Of a DNA stretch of 64,000 nt, positions 33,666 through 43,448 are shown in pieces (position 1 is the first letter of the stretch; each line of letters opens with the position of its first letter). The translations under genes and the position numbers were made by a program. The DNA lies in the NCBI GenBank assembly GCA_017403185.1, contig JAFQON010000041.1, forward strand, positions 1 through 64,000, written 5' to 3'. The DNA comes from Clostridia bacterium. Its GTDB lineage: Bacteria > Bacillota > Clostridia > Oscillospirales > Acutalibacteraceae. The notes under the pieces are model-generated. The model saw only the letters and a program-made list of their open reading frames with translations. It was not told the DNA's origin and did not search any database.

Positions 33666-34952
33666 TTATTTTGCCTCCTTTGTGATTATGTCAAGAATTT
33701 CATCGCTTCTGTAGTAGCGTGAGGTTGTGTATGTTCTGAGCTTGTTTGAGTTAGTAATAACGGGCATGGATTTGCAAAGAGGATTATTCATATACATCAA
33801 GGGGCAGATGTAGCTGAGAATAACGCCTGTTGCTTTGAGCTTTTCAGCATAAGGTGTTTTATTGAATTCTTCAACAACTGCAGGCGCTGCTGTGAATACG
33901 GTGGGGATTGAAACCTTCTTAAGACCGTTCTTCTTGAGACCTGCGGCAACATTATCTGTCCATTCAATAAGCTGAGCGTGTGAAAGATGGGGGCAGCCTA
34001 CAAAGCAAAGCTTGGGAGTTGCGTTTTTGTCCTTCCACATAACGGGGTAGTTTGCCTGAACTCTTTCAAGTTCAGCGTCGTCGACAACATAAACCTTTGC
34101 ACCTTCCGCGATAAGGCTTTCGCCCATTTCAACAGCTTCGGGAGTGAGGCTTTCGATGTGATAAAGACCAACAGCGCCGTTTGATGCGGTAGCAGCACCG
34201 AAGTCCTTGAGATATGCCTTGGTGTCGCCGTCAAGCTCTGTGCCGATCCATTTATCAAGACCCTTGATGAAGGGGACATCCTCCATAACCTTCATGCCGA
34301 TTGCCGAGCCGAGAATCTGTGCTTCGGGCTTCTTGGTTGTCTTAACTTCGACAATCCATGTAGCCTTTCTGCCCTCATCGGTAACAAGACCGAAGTAGGG
34401 AACTCTGCCTACGATTGAGCCGAAAAGCTCGATGATGCCTGAATTCCTGTTGCAGCGTGCGCCGAGAACGGAGTTTGCAAAAACAACGGCTGATGACTCT
34501 GCCCATGAAAGAATTTCGCCCTTCTTGGGGATGTTACCTACTTCATCCATGTAGCAGGTGCAGGTGTATGACTCGTTATCGATAAGACCGAGCTTGTTAA
34601 GCTGAGCATCGTAGCTGTCCTGCATACTATACATGAATTTGTTGAAGATGAGTTTCTGAAGGAGGTTTGCGGGAACATTGGGATCAAGGGGCTTGGGGTC
34701 AACAGAAAATTTCTGCTGAGAAAGTGCACCGCCTTCAATAAGCTGGTCCATAAGGTCGTAAACGGGTTTCATAACCTTAAGACCGAAGCTTGTAACAAGG
34801 TGACCCATCTTGCTCTCAACGGGAACCATCTTTGTTGCGCCGAAGGCTTCACCGTAAAGCACAAGAGTTTTCATGACCTTTGCCATTGCTTCACCCTTGG
34901 AGCCGTTGAGAATGTCAAGCTCTTCTTGGGTGAGATTCATTTTGTACTCCAT
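33666..34952 (-). CDS. Aconitase X catalytic subunit (DUF521)
   Basis: 428 residues from the ATG at 34952 (AAAGGA RBS, 8 bp). Family blocks: LTQEELDILNGSKGEAMAK, the Cys-containing CTCYMDEVGNIPKKG and SVLGARCNRNSGI (Fe-S ligands), CFVGCPHLSH and a final YICPLMYMNN. AcnX enzymes are Fe-S dehydratases; characterised members act on cis-3-hydroxy-L-proline in bacteria or mevalonate 5-phosphate in archaea. No hydroxyproline or mevalonate gene is next to it here, so the substrate is open. Confidence 0.9.
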   Translation of the reverse strand: MEYKMNLTQEELDILNGSKGEAMAKVMKTLVLYGEAFGATKMVPVESKMGHLVTSFGLKVMKPVYDLMDQLIEGGALSQQKFSVDPKPLDPNVPANLLQKLIFNKFMYSMQDSYDAQLNKLGLIDNESYTCTCYMDEVGNIPKKGEILSWAESSAVVFANSVLGARCNRNSGIIELFGSIVGRVPYFGLVTDEGRKATWIVEVKTTKKPEAQILGSAIGMKVMEDVPFIKGLDKWIGTELDGDTKAYLKDFGAATASNGAVGLYHIESLTPEAVEMGESLIAEGAKVYVVDDAELERVQANYPVMWKDKNATPKLCFVGCPHLSHAQLIEWTDNVAAGLKKNGLKKVSIPTVFTAAPAVVEEFNKTPYAEKLKATGVILSYICPLMYMNNPLCKSMPVITNSNKLRTYTTSRYYRSDEILDIITKEAK

Positions 34953-35093
34953 AATAACATATCCTTTCAATGTAAATCGGAGAGCATTTTGCCTGCAAAT
35001 CCGTATTTACACAAATTTTCACTTTATTTTAACATTTTACAAATGCAAATTCAATATGAAAACAAAATTTTATATAAGTATTTTTATTGACCG

Positions 35094-35101
35094 CATATAA
35101 T
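35094..35101 (+). promoter_or_regulatory. Possible sigma-E-type -10 element of yunB
   Basis: CATATAAT lies 17 bp upstream of the start, resembling the sporulation sigma-E -10 consensus, with an ATA-rich -35 region at about 35071-35078. No good sigma-A -35 is present at the right distance. Confidence 0.45.
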
Positions 35102-35117
35102 ATATGGGGTGATGCAG

Positions 35118-35747
35118 GTGAAATACAGATATTTTTACCGCCGCAGAAGCGGAGTGTTATTCAAAATTATCTGCTTATTTCTTGCGGTGCTTACAGGTGT
35201 TCTTCTGACCGATGCAAAGCTGCGCCCCGCAATATATGAACTTGCAGCTCTTGAAGCGAAGGCGGTTGCATCAAGTATAATACATAATGCAGTTGAAAAA
35301 GTGCTGTCGGAAAGCGGCGTTGCATACTCCGATATAGTAAGCATCAGCCGTGCCGAAAACGGCAGTATTACAGGCATAACAACAGATATTGTGAAGCTGA
35401 ATTTGTTTAAATCAAAGGTCACAAAAGCTGTTGACGATGAATTCAAAGAGCGGGGAAGTGCAACCGTTTCCGTAGCTCTCGGTTCGGCGACGGGCATAAC
35501 CTTCCTTTCGGGCTGCAGACCTTATGTTGATGTTAAAATCGGAATGTCATCGTCAACGCAATCTGATTTTGAAAATGTTTTTGAAAGTGCGGGCATAAAT
35601 CAGACTCAGCACAGCGTCATGCTCAATCTTGAAACACAGGTTATCCTCACAATGTCGGGCAGGCGTGTTACAAGCAAGGTCGCAACTTCCTTCTGCGTTG
35701 CGCAGACGGTTATTGTCGGCTCAGTGCCCGAAGTTATGGTTGAATGA
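35118..35747 (+). CDS. yunB: Sporulation protein YunB
   Basis: 209 residues from GTG 35118, which has GGGGTG 6 bp upstream; ATG 35112 touches that site and is less likely. N-terminal TM helix (about 14-33), then the YunB pattern: LEAKAVASSIIHNAVEKVL, YSDIVSISRAENGSITGITTD (shortened here), GITFLSGCRPYVDVKIG, INQTQHSVMLNLETQV and a hydrophobic strand ending TIVGSVPEV. It resembles the mother-cell-expressed spore protein of Bacillus. It supports a spore-forming host. Confidence 0.9.
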   Translation: MKYRYFYRRRSGVLFKIICLFLAVLTGVLLTDAKLRPAIYELAALEAKAVASSIIHNAVEKVLSESGVAYSDIVSISRAENGSITGITTDIVKLNLFKSKVTKAVDDEFKERGSATVSVALGSATGITFLSGCRPYVDVKIGMSSSTQSDFENVFESAGINQTQHSVMLNLETQVILTMSGRRVTSKVATSFCVAQTVIVGSVPEVMVE

Positions 35748-35755
35748 AAAATTCA

Positions 35756-35784
35756 TTGATTTTATTGATGAAAATTGGTATAAT
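35756..35784 (+). promoter_or_regulatory. Sigma-A promoter of ligA
   Basis: TTGATT (35756-35761), 17 bp, TATAAT (35779-35784). Confidence 0.8.
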
Positions 35785-35794
35785 ACATTCATAA

Positions 35795-37795
<2,001 letters not shown>

Positions 37796-37810
37796 ATAAT
37801 TCGAAAACAG

Positions 37811-37850
37811 CAAAAACCGCCGTTCACAATCCGTGAATGGCGGTTAATCT
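37811..37850. terminator. Bidirectional terminator between ligA and the XRE gene
   Basis: ACCGCCGTTCAC (37816-37827) pairs with GTGAATGGCGGT (37833-37844) with one mismatch pair; a run of A on the left gives a T-run on the minus strand. Confidence 0.8.
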
Positions 37851-38044
37851 TTGGTATATCTTATTATTTCTGCAGGGGTACAGTCAAGAATGCTGCAAAG
37901 GTCATTGAGCGTTACCGTGCTGATAGGCTTGTTATGCTTAAGGCGGTCAAGCAGGCTTCGGCTGATATTGAAATCTTTTATCAGTTTATATGTGGTTATG
38001 CCTTTTGCTTTCATGGTTTCGTAGAAAGGCTCGTAAGTTATCAT
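37844..38044 (-). CDS. Small XRE/Cro-type helix-turn-helix regulator
   Basis: 66 residues from ATG 38044 (GGTGAT RBS). A single HTH domain: TTYKLIKDFNISRSLLDRLK, LNDLCSILDCTPAEII, which is the usual YozG/Xre-like short regulator. Its promoter (38089-38061) overlaps the divergent promoter of the secreted protein gene, sharing the -35 bases, so it may repress both. Confidence 0.88.
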   Translation of the reverse strand: MITYEPFYETMKAKGITTYKLIKDFNISRSLLDRLKHNKPISTVTLNDLCSILDCTPAEIIRYTKD

Positions 38045-38060
38045 TTTTATCACCAAGTCA

Positions 38061-38089
38061 ATTATATTTTATACTCTTACTATTGACAA
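38061..38089 (-). promoter_or_regulatory. Promoter of the XRE gene
   Basis: Minus strand TTGTCA (38089-38084), 17 bp, TATAAT (38066-38061); the -35 overlaps that of the divergent promoter. Confidence 0.7.
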
Positions 38090-38111
38090 TTATCTATAAA
38101 ACGAGTATAAT
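38083..38111 (+). promoter_or_regulatory. Consensus sigma-A promoter of the secreted-protein gene
   Basis: TTGACA (38083-38088), 17 bp, TATAAT (38106-38111): both hexamers perfect. Confidence 0.85.
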
Positions 38112-38140
38112 TGAGTAAAAATTGAAAAGGAGAGTTTCAA

Positions 38141-38605
38141 ATGAAAATCAAAAAGCTTTTATCAATCGTTATGGCTATGGTGCTGTGCTTTTGTTCGTTG
38201 ACTGTGGTTGCTTATGCGCAAGAAAGCACAGAAGAGGTTGATGTTTCTGCGGTCTACCGACCTTTGAAAAGCTTCGTTTCCTTTGCGGATTACGGACCTT
38301 TTTTAGACGGAATTGTTCTGAAAATAACTTATTCCGACGGTACGAGCGAAACCGTGAAAATAGCTCAAAAAGATGGCGATCCGCTGGAGTATGTTGCGGG
38401 GAAGTATGATATACACACGAATTTCTTTAACACGGCAGAGGTCAGAAGCCCCGGGATAAATAAGAAAAAAATCGTTGCGGAAACTTATGAAAACGGCGTA
38501 GAATATTCAGGAGCCTGTGAGATTGACTATCTTTATATTCCGTCTCCTGCAGAGTTGATTTATCTGTTTTATGCTGTAATAAAAATTTATAACCCCTTCA
38601 ATTAG
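38141..38605 (+). CDS. Small secreted protein of unknown function
   Basis: 154 residues, GGAGAG RBS. N-terminal signal peptide (MKIKKLLSIVMAMV..., cleavage likely after VAYAQ). The mature part has a Thr/Ser/Val pattern DGIVLKITYSDGTSETVKIA resembling a beta-sandwich strand pair and ends with a hydrophobic segment LIYLFYAVIKIYN. No family recognised. Driven by a perfect promoter and divergent from an XRE regulator, so it may be a regulated, highly expressed exported protein. Confidence 0.75.
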   Translation: MKIKKLLSIVMAMVLCFCSLTVVAYAQESTEEVDVSAVYRPLKSFVSFADYGPFLDGIVLKITYSDGTSETVKIAQKDGDPLEYVAGKYDIHTNFFNTAEVRSPGINKKKIVAETYENGVEYSGACEIDYLYIPSPAELIYLFYAVIKIYNPFN

Positions 38606-38648
38606 TTTTATGCTTTGAAAATTTTATTGTAAAGAATAATAAAAACCC

Positions 38649-38677
38649 TTGCAATTTTTATATCCTTGTGCTAAAAT
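38649..38677 (+). promoter_or_regulatory. Sigma-A promoter of the pheST T-box transcript
   Basis: TTGCAA (38649-38654), 17 bp, TAAAAT (38672-38677). Confidence 0.7.
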
Positions 38678-38689
38678 GCTATGGATAAA

Positions 38690-38935
38690 TAAAACGCAGA
38701 GATCGGGAGAGTAGGCATATTTCAAACACTCAAGAGAAAATCCGTCGGCGGCTGGAAGCGGATTGTGTGAGGATTTGCCGAAGTTCACCCGTGAGCGGTG
38801 CGCCTGAAACAGCAGTAGGGCGCAACGGCAGTCCCCGTTACGGATAAATGAGTGCACGGCTTTTGCCGTGAATGCAGGGTGGTACCGCGAGTTAATTCGT
38901 CCCTCGTCATCGTTTGATGATGAGGGATTTTTATT
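38690..38935 (+). promoter_or_regulatory. T-box leader (tRNA-Phe sensing) of pheST
   Basis: The T-box sequence AGGGTGGTACCGCG is at 38876-38889, followed by an intrinsic terminator (CCCTCGTCATC / GATGATGAGGG, 38901-38926, then ATTTTTAT). The stem I region from about 38690 contains a TTC triplet at 38721-38723 that could be the Phe specifier codon, consistent with the downstream pheS and pheT. The leader folds into either terminator or antiterminator depending on uncharged tRNA-Phe. Confidence 0.93.
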
Positions 38936-38964
38936 ATGCAAATTATGAAAGGATTGATATAAAA

Positions 38965-40044
38965 ATGACCCAAAAATCCCTTGAGTTAAAGCAGCTTTTT
39001 GAAGAAAAGCTTGCCGCAGTTACCGCAACAGCGGATGTTGAGCAGCTCAGAATTGAGTTCCTCGGCAAAAAAGGCTCAGTTGCTGCTCTTATGCAGGAGC
39101 TCCGCAATGTTCCAAACGACCAGAAGAAAGAAGCAGGTCAGAAAATCAACGAAACAAAGCAGTTCATCGAAGGCGCTATTGCATCAAAAATTGAGGAGCT
39201 TAAGGCTCTTGAAGAGCAGAAGCTTATCGACAGCGCGGAGAGCTATGATGAATCAATGCCCACAGATGCAGACCTCGGCTCATACCATCCCATCACTCTT
39301 ACCCGCCGCAGAGTTGAGAGCATCTTCCTGAGCATGGGCTTTACCATTGAGGATTATTCCGAAATCACAGATGACTATAACTGTTTTGAAGCTCTCAATA
39401 TCCCCAAGCACCATCCCGCAAGAGATATGCAGGATACTTATTACCTGAGCACGGGTCAGCTTCTCAAGACTCACACTTCCGCTGCTCAGAACACAATTCT
39501 GCGCAAATACGCTCAGAATCTTGAAAACGGCAACCCCATCCGCGCAATCTTCCCCGGCAGATGCTTCAGAAACGAGAAGATTGACGCTTGCCATGAAAAC
39601 ACATTCTTCCAGATGGAAGGCATGATGGTTGATAAGGATATCTCAATCTCAAACCTCATTTACTTCATGAAAACAATGCTTTCGGAAGTGTTCCAGAAGG
39701 ATATCACCGTAAGACTCCGTCCCGGTTTCTTCCCCTTCGTTGAGCCCGGCTTTGAACTTGATATTCAGTGCACAATCTGTAAGGGTAAAGGCTGCCCCTC
39801 CTGCAAGGATTCGGGCTGGCTTGAGCTTTGCCCCTGCGGCATGATTCATCCCAATGTTCTCACCGCAGCAGGCATTGACCCCGAAAAGTATATCGGCTTC
39901 GCATTCGGTCTGGGTATGACAAGACTTGCTATGATGACATACGGCGTCAAGGATATCCGTGTGTTCAACAGCGGCATCCTTAAGTCACTTTCACAGTTCA
40001 CCGAAAAATCATTCACCAGACCTGAAGAAAGCAAGGAGGCATAA
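38965..40044 (+). CDS. pheS: Phenylalanine--tRNA ligase alpha subunit
   Basis: 359 residues from the ATG at 38965; longer in-frame starts lie inside the T-box terminator. N-terminal coiled coil (about 1-85), then class II catalytic motifs: the HPARDMQDTYYL motif 2 region, FPGRCFRNEKIDACHENTFF, and GFAFGLGMTRLAMM (motif 3). A Cys-rich insert CTICKGKGCPSCKDSGWLE sits before motif 3, probably a zinc knuckle. Charges tRNA-Phe with PheT; 3 bp between the genes. Confidence 0.97.
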   Translation: MTQKSLELKQLFEEKLAAVTATADVEQLRIEFLGKKGSVAALMQELRNVPNDQKKEAGQKINETKQFIEGAIASKIEELKALEEQKLIDSAESYDESMPTDADLGSYHPITLTRRRVESIFLSMGFTIEDYSEITDDYNCFEALNIPKHHPARDMQDTYYLSTGQLLKTHTSAAQNTILRKYAQNLENGNPIRAIFPGRCFRNEKIDACHENTFFQMEGMMVDKDISISNLIYFMKTMLSEVFQKDITVRLRPGFFPFVEPGFELDIQCTICKGKGCPSCKDSGWLELCPCGMIHPNVLTAAGIDPEKYIGFAFGLGMTRLAMMTYGVKDIRVFNSGILKSLSQFTEKSFTRPEESKEA

Positions 40045-40047
40045 GCA

Positions 40048-42411
40048 ATGTTTGTATCAATTAATTGGATTAAAGACTATGTTGACCTTGACGGAATAGA
40101 CATCAAAAAGCTTATCGAAAGCTTTACTCTTGCAACCGCAGAGGTTGAAGATATCATTGAAAAGGGTGCCGATGTTGAAAATGTCGTAGTCGGCGAAATC
40201 CTTTCTGTTGAAAACCATCCCAATTCAAAGAAGCTTCATCTTCTCAAGGTTGATGCAGGCTCAAAGGTCTGCAATATCGTGTGCGGCGCGCCCAATGTTG
40301 CGGTCGGTCAGAAGGTTGCTCTTGCGCTTGCGGGCGGCAGAGTATGCGGCGGTGAAATCAAGGTTGCAACCGTTGCGGGCTATGAATCCGAAGGTATGTG
40401 CTGCTCAGAGAAAGAACTCGGCATCAGCGATGATCATTCGGGCATTATGGAGCTTGATCCCTCGCTTGCAAACGGAACAAGCATCAAGGATGTATTCCCC
40501 ATTGACGATATCATTTTTGAGGTTGATAACAAGTCACTCACAAACCGCCCCGACCTCTGGGGTCACTACGGCATCGCAAGAGAGCTTGCTGCCCTTGCAG
40601 GCAGAGAACTCAAGCCTCTTGAACTCGGCGATCTTTCATATGACGGTGACGAAAAGGTTGATGTTAAAATCGGCAGAGAAGACCTTGTTTACAGATATTC
40701 CTGCATCAAGATGGATAACATCACAAAGAACAAGAGCCCTCTTGATATGAGAATCCGTCTTTATTACTGCGGCATGAGAGGCATCAATCTTCTTGCAGAC
40801 GTAACAAACTACATCATGCTTGAAATCGGTCAGCCCACTCACGCATTTGCGGGCAACGCAATCGAAAATATCGTTGTTACAACTCCCAAAGAGAAAACAA
40901 CCTTCAAAACCCTTGACGGTGTTGAAAGAATTATTGACGAAGAAACTCTCATGATTTGCAACGGCGACACACCTGTCGGTATTGCAGGCATTATGGGCGG
41001 TCTTGAGTCCGAAATCGTTGAGGATACAGGCTCAGTTGTGCTTGAAAGTGCAAACTTTGACGGCGTAAGCATCCGTAAGTCATCATCAAGACTCGGTCAC
41101 AGAACAGATGCGAGCGCAAGATACGAAAAGATGCTTGATCCCGAGCTCACTCTTGATGCAGTCGGCAGATTCGTGAAGCTCGTTAAGGATATTGACAGCG
41201 GCGCAAGAGTTGCATCAAAGCTCACAGATGAATATGTAAGGAAATATCCCGAAATTTCACTTTCGTTCGATAAGAAATATGTTGACCGTTACACGGGTAT
41301 CGATATCAGCGATGAGCAGATTAACAAAACTCTCACCGCTCTCGGCTTTGCCGTTGACTATGCAGACGGTAACTACACTGTTAAGGTTCCCTCATGGCGC
41401 GCAACAAAGGATGTTACAATCAAGGCTGATATCATTGAAGAAATCACCCGTATTTACGGCTATGATAACTTTAAAATTTCAACCACAAGCAGCCCTCTCA
41501 AGCCCGTACCAAACGATTATGCAAGGCTTGAGGATGCCGAGATTAAGGATATCCTTGTTCAGAAATACGGCTTCCATGAGGTTCATTCCTATGTATGGTG
41601 TGACGGCAGAAAATTCAAGAAGCTCGGAATTGAAGTTGAGGATAATGTAAAGGTCCTCAATATTGAAAATTCCGATAACGGCGTTCTTCGCAACTCAATG
41701 CTTCCCACGCTCCTTGTTATGGCTCAGGAAAATAAGGATTTTGCTGATAAATACAGCATTTTTGAAATCGGCAGAGTTGTTGACGGCGTAACTGCAGACG
41801 GTCTTTGCAATGAGAGAAAACGCCTCGGTGCAGTCATATATGATAAGAGCGGCAACGAAAAGGCGGCGTATCTCAAGGCTGTTGAAATCATTAACTGCAT
41901 TATCGGTAACATCAAGCAGAAGAAGGCGGGCTATGCAAAGATTGCTCCCGTTCACGCATGGCAGCACCCCAAGAATACGGCAGAAATTCTTATTGACGGC
42001 GAAAAGGTGGGCGTGCTTTGTGCACTTCACCCTGCAAACCGTGCAAAGCTCGATAAAACAGCAGCTGCAGTATGCTTTGAAATTGATATGGATGCTTTCA
42101 GCACAATCGATGCAAACTCGATTATGTTCCGTGAACCCAGCACACAGCAGTCAACCTGGTATGACCTTTCTCTCGTTCTTGCAGAAAACACAAAGTATTC
42201 AGACATTGCGGCTTGTTGGAAAACTCTCGGTCTTGCAGAGCTTGAAAGTGCAAAGGTCGTTGATACTTATGAAAAAGACGGTATCAAGAGCATTGCCGTA
42301 CGCCTTGTTTTCTCCGCTATGGACAGAACCCTCGAAATGGAAGAGGTTCAGGGCTGGATTGACTCAATTCTTGCAAATCTCGGCAAAATCGGCGTGACAC
42401 TCAGAGCGTAA
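40048..42411 (+). CDS. pheT: Phenylalanine--tRNA ligase beta subunit
   Basis: 787 residues, full length. N-terminal EMAP-like tRNA-binding domain (GEILSVENHPNSKKLHLLKVD, ICGAPN-type VCGAPNVA), B3/B4 editing domain (IARELAALAGRE, NYIMLEIGQPTHAFA), B5 domain and C-terminal ferredoxin-like anticodon-binding domain (DLSLVLAENTKYSDI). Translated directly after pheS with an AAGGAGG RBS. Confidence 0.97.
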   Translation: MFVSINWIKDYVDLDGIDIKKLIESFTLATAEVEDIIEKGADVENVVVGEILSVENHPNSKKLHLLKVDAGSKVCNIVCGAPNVAVGQKVALALAGGRVCGGEIKVATVAGYESEGMCCSEKELGISDDHSGIMELDPSLANGTSIKDVFPIDDIIFEVDNKSLTNRPDLWGHYGIARELAALAGRELKPLELGDLSYDGDEKVDVKIGREDLVYRYSCIKMDNITKNKSPLDMRIRLYYCGMRGINLLADVTNYIMLEIGQPTHAFAGNAIENIVVTTPKEKTTFKTLDGVERIIDEETLMICNGDTPVGIAGIMGGLESEIVEDTGSVVLESANFDGVSIRKSSSRLGHRTDASARYEKMLDPELTLDAVGRFVKLVKDIDSGARVASKLTDEYVRKYPEISLSFDKKYVDRYTGIDISDEQINKTLTALGFAVDYADGNYTVKVPSWRATKDVTIKADIIEEITRIYGYDNFKISTTSSPLKPVPNDYARLEDAEIKDILVQKYGFHEVHSYVWCDGRKFKKLGIEVEDNVKVLNIENSDNGVLRNSMLPTLLVMAQENKDFADKYSIFEIGRVVDGVTADGLCNERKRLGAVIYDKSGNEKAAYLKAVEIINCIIGNIKQKKAGYAKIAPVHAWQHPKNTAEILIDGEKVGVLCALHPANRAKLDKTAAAVCFEIDMDAFSTIDANSIMFREPSTQQSTWYDLSLVLAENTKYSDIAACWKTLGLAELESAKVVDTYEKDGIKSIAVRLVFSAMDRTLEMEEVQGWIDSILANLGKIGVTLRA

Positions 42412-42477
42412 TTATTAATGATTTACTAATATAGTGTATTATTTTTCGAAAAAACCTTGTTTTATTTTGAAAGGTGT

Positions 42478-42483
42478 TATATA
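42478..42483 (+). promoter_or_regulatory. -10 box before ireB
   Basis: TATAAT at 42478-42483, 26 bp before the ATG, with a weak TTGTTT at 15-bp spacing upstream. Confidence 0.5.
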
Positions 42484-42508
42484 ATAAGCAGGTACGGAGG
42501 TGACCGAA

Positions 42509-42757
42509 ATGACTGATAAAACAATTAAATTTTCAATCAAGGATGAAAATGAGGCAGAAATGAAAAAAAATCTTCTTGCCGTTTATGAGGCTTTGAATGA
42601 AAAGGGTTATAACTCAATCAGCCAGATTGTAGGCTATATCCTCTCCGAGGACCCGACCTATATTACAACACACAATAATGCACGCAGTCTTGTCAGAAGG
42701 CTCGACAGAGATGAACTTCTTCAGGCCATGGTTAAGTGCTATCTCGGAATAGAATGA
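42509..42757 (+). CDS. IreB family regulatory protein (DUF965/UPF0297)
   Basis: 82 residues from the ATG with GGAGGTG 7 bp upstream. Nearly invariant family pattern: [58 protein letters not shown]. IreB is a substrate of PASTA kinases in Enterococcus; the family is often next to yqgF/ruvX, absent here. Cytoplasmic helical protein. Confidence 0.92.
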   Translation: MTDKTIKFSIKDENEAEMKKNLLAVYEALNEKGYNSISQIVGYILSEDPTYITTHNNARSLVRRLDRDELLQAMVKCYLGIE

Positions 42758-42774
42758 TTTGAAGGAGTGATATT

Positions 42775-43065
42775 ATGGCAAAGAAAAAGTTTCTTATGTA
42801 TAAAGGCAGGCCGCTCGTCAGAAGCGGAAAGACCATTTACTACGGCTATATGAGTGACCCTTATGTTATCATTATGCAGGTAACAAGCACCCGTGAAATC
42901 AAGGGTGTTGAGGTTGCTGACAGAGTGGTTGTTCAGCTTGTTAACACAGATCCCGATGTAAGAATGAAGGATAAAATCGTTAAAAAGGCAGAACGCAAAG
43001 GTCTTTACAACGCAATGGATATCGGCTGCATCTGGCTCGAAAGAGAGCTTAAAGAAGGCGCATAA
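42775..43065 (+). CDS. Conserved small clostridial protein of unknown function
   Basis: 96 residues with GAAGGAG RBS, 17 bp after ireB and co-transcribed. Basic N-terminus (MAKKKFLMYKGRPLVRSG), a beta-rich middle with YYGYMSDPYVIIMQVTSTRE, then an amphipathic end. The pairing with ireB suggests a conserved operon, but no domain or function can be assigned. Confidence 0.75.
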   Translation: MAKKKFLMYKGRPLVRSGKTIYYGYMSDPYVIIMQVTSTREIKGVEVADRVVVQLVNTDPDVRMKDKIVKKAERKGLYNAMDIGCIWLERELKEGA

Positions 43066-43080
43066 CAGAACAAAACCCGA

Positions 43081-43115
43081 AAACGACTTGCATTTTAATG
43101 CAGGTCGTTTTTTGC
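43081..43115 (+). terminator. Terminator after the ireB operon
   Basis: ACGAC-T-TGCA / TGCA-G-GTCGT stem with TTTTAA loop, then TTTTTT. Confidence 0.9.
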
Positions 43116-43448
43116 GTGCAAATTGTAGGAATTTTTTGCTTTTTGCGAAAAAAATGTTTTGAAAAATGTTTAATGGTTGCATTACGAAAACAAGGGAAAA
43201 TCAATAGTCTAAATCAACAAAAATCAGTGTGTAAATTTTGTTATTTATACAAAAATTTTGTTTATTTATGTATTCAATTGACAAAACAATATTAATAAAA
43301 TATTATATATATAATTGTATATTTATGTCGATTTTTTTGACTTAAAACAGCGGCTTCGTCTTTAAAAGACGAATAAAAGAAAAGAGAGGTAATGCGTATG
43401 AAAAAACAGCAAAGGGCGGTGCCTGTAATGAGCAGAGGAGGTGATTGC
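43116..43448 (+). promoter_or_regulatory. Promoter and leader of the vWA/tubulin-like operon
   Basis: No gene. A consensus promoter TTGACA (43278-43283), 17 bp, TATTAT (43301-43306) starts a leader of about 135 nt, which contains one perfect hairpin (TTCGTCTT / AAGACGAA, 43355-43373) and ends in AGAGGAGGTGATTGC, a very strong RBS for the GTG at 43449. An earlier ATG at 43392, in frame, has a weaker RBS (GAGAGG). The first 160 bp are AT-rich with nothing else visible. Confidence 0.75.

Noticed and set aside
38624..38941. Minus-strand ORFs over the pheST leader
   Set aside because: They cover a T-box leader with a clear AGGGTGGTACCGCG and terminator; not coding.
43392..43448. ATG at 43392 as start of the vWA gene
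   Set aside because: The GTG at 43449 has a far better RBS (AGGAGGTGA) and places a normal signal peptide at the N-terminus.
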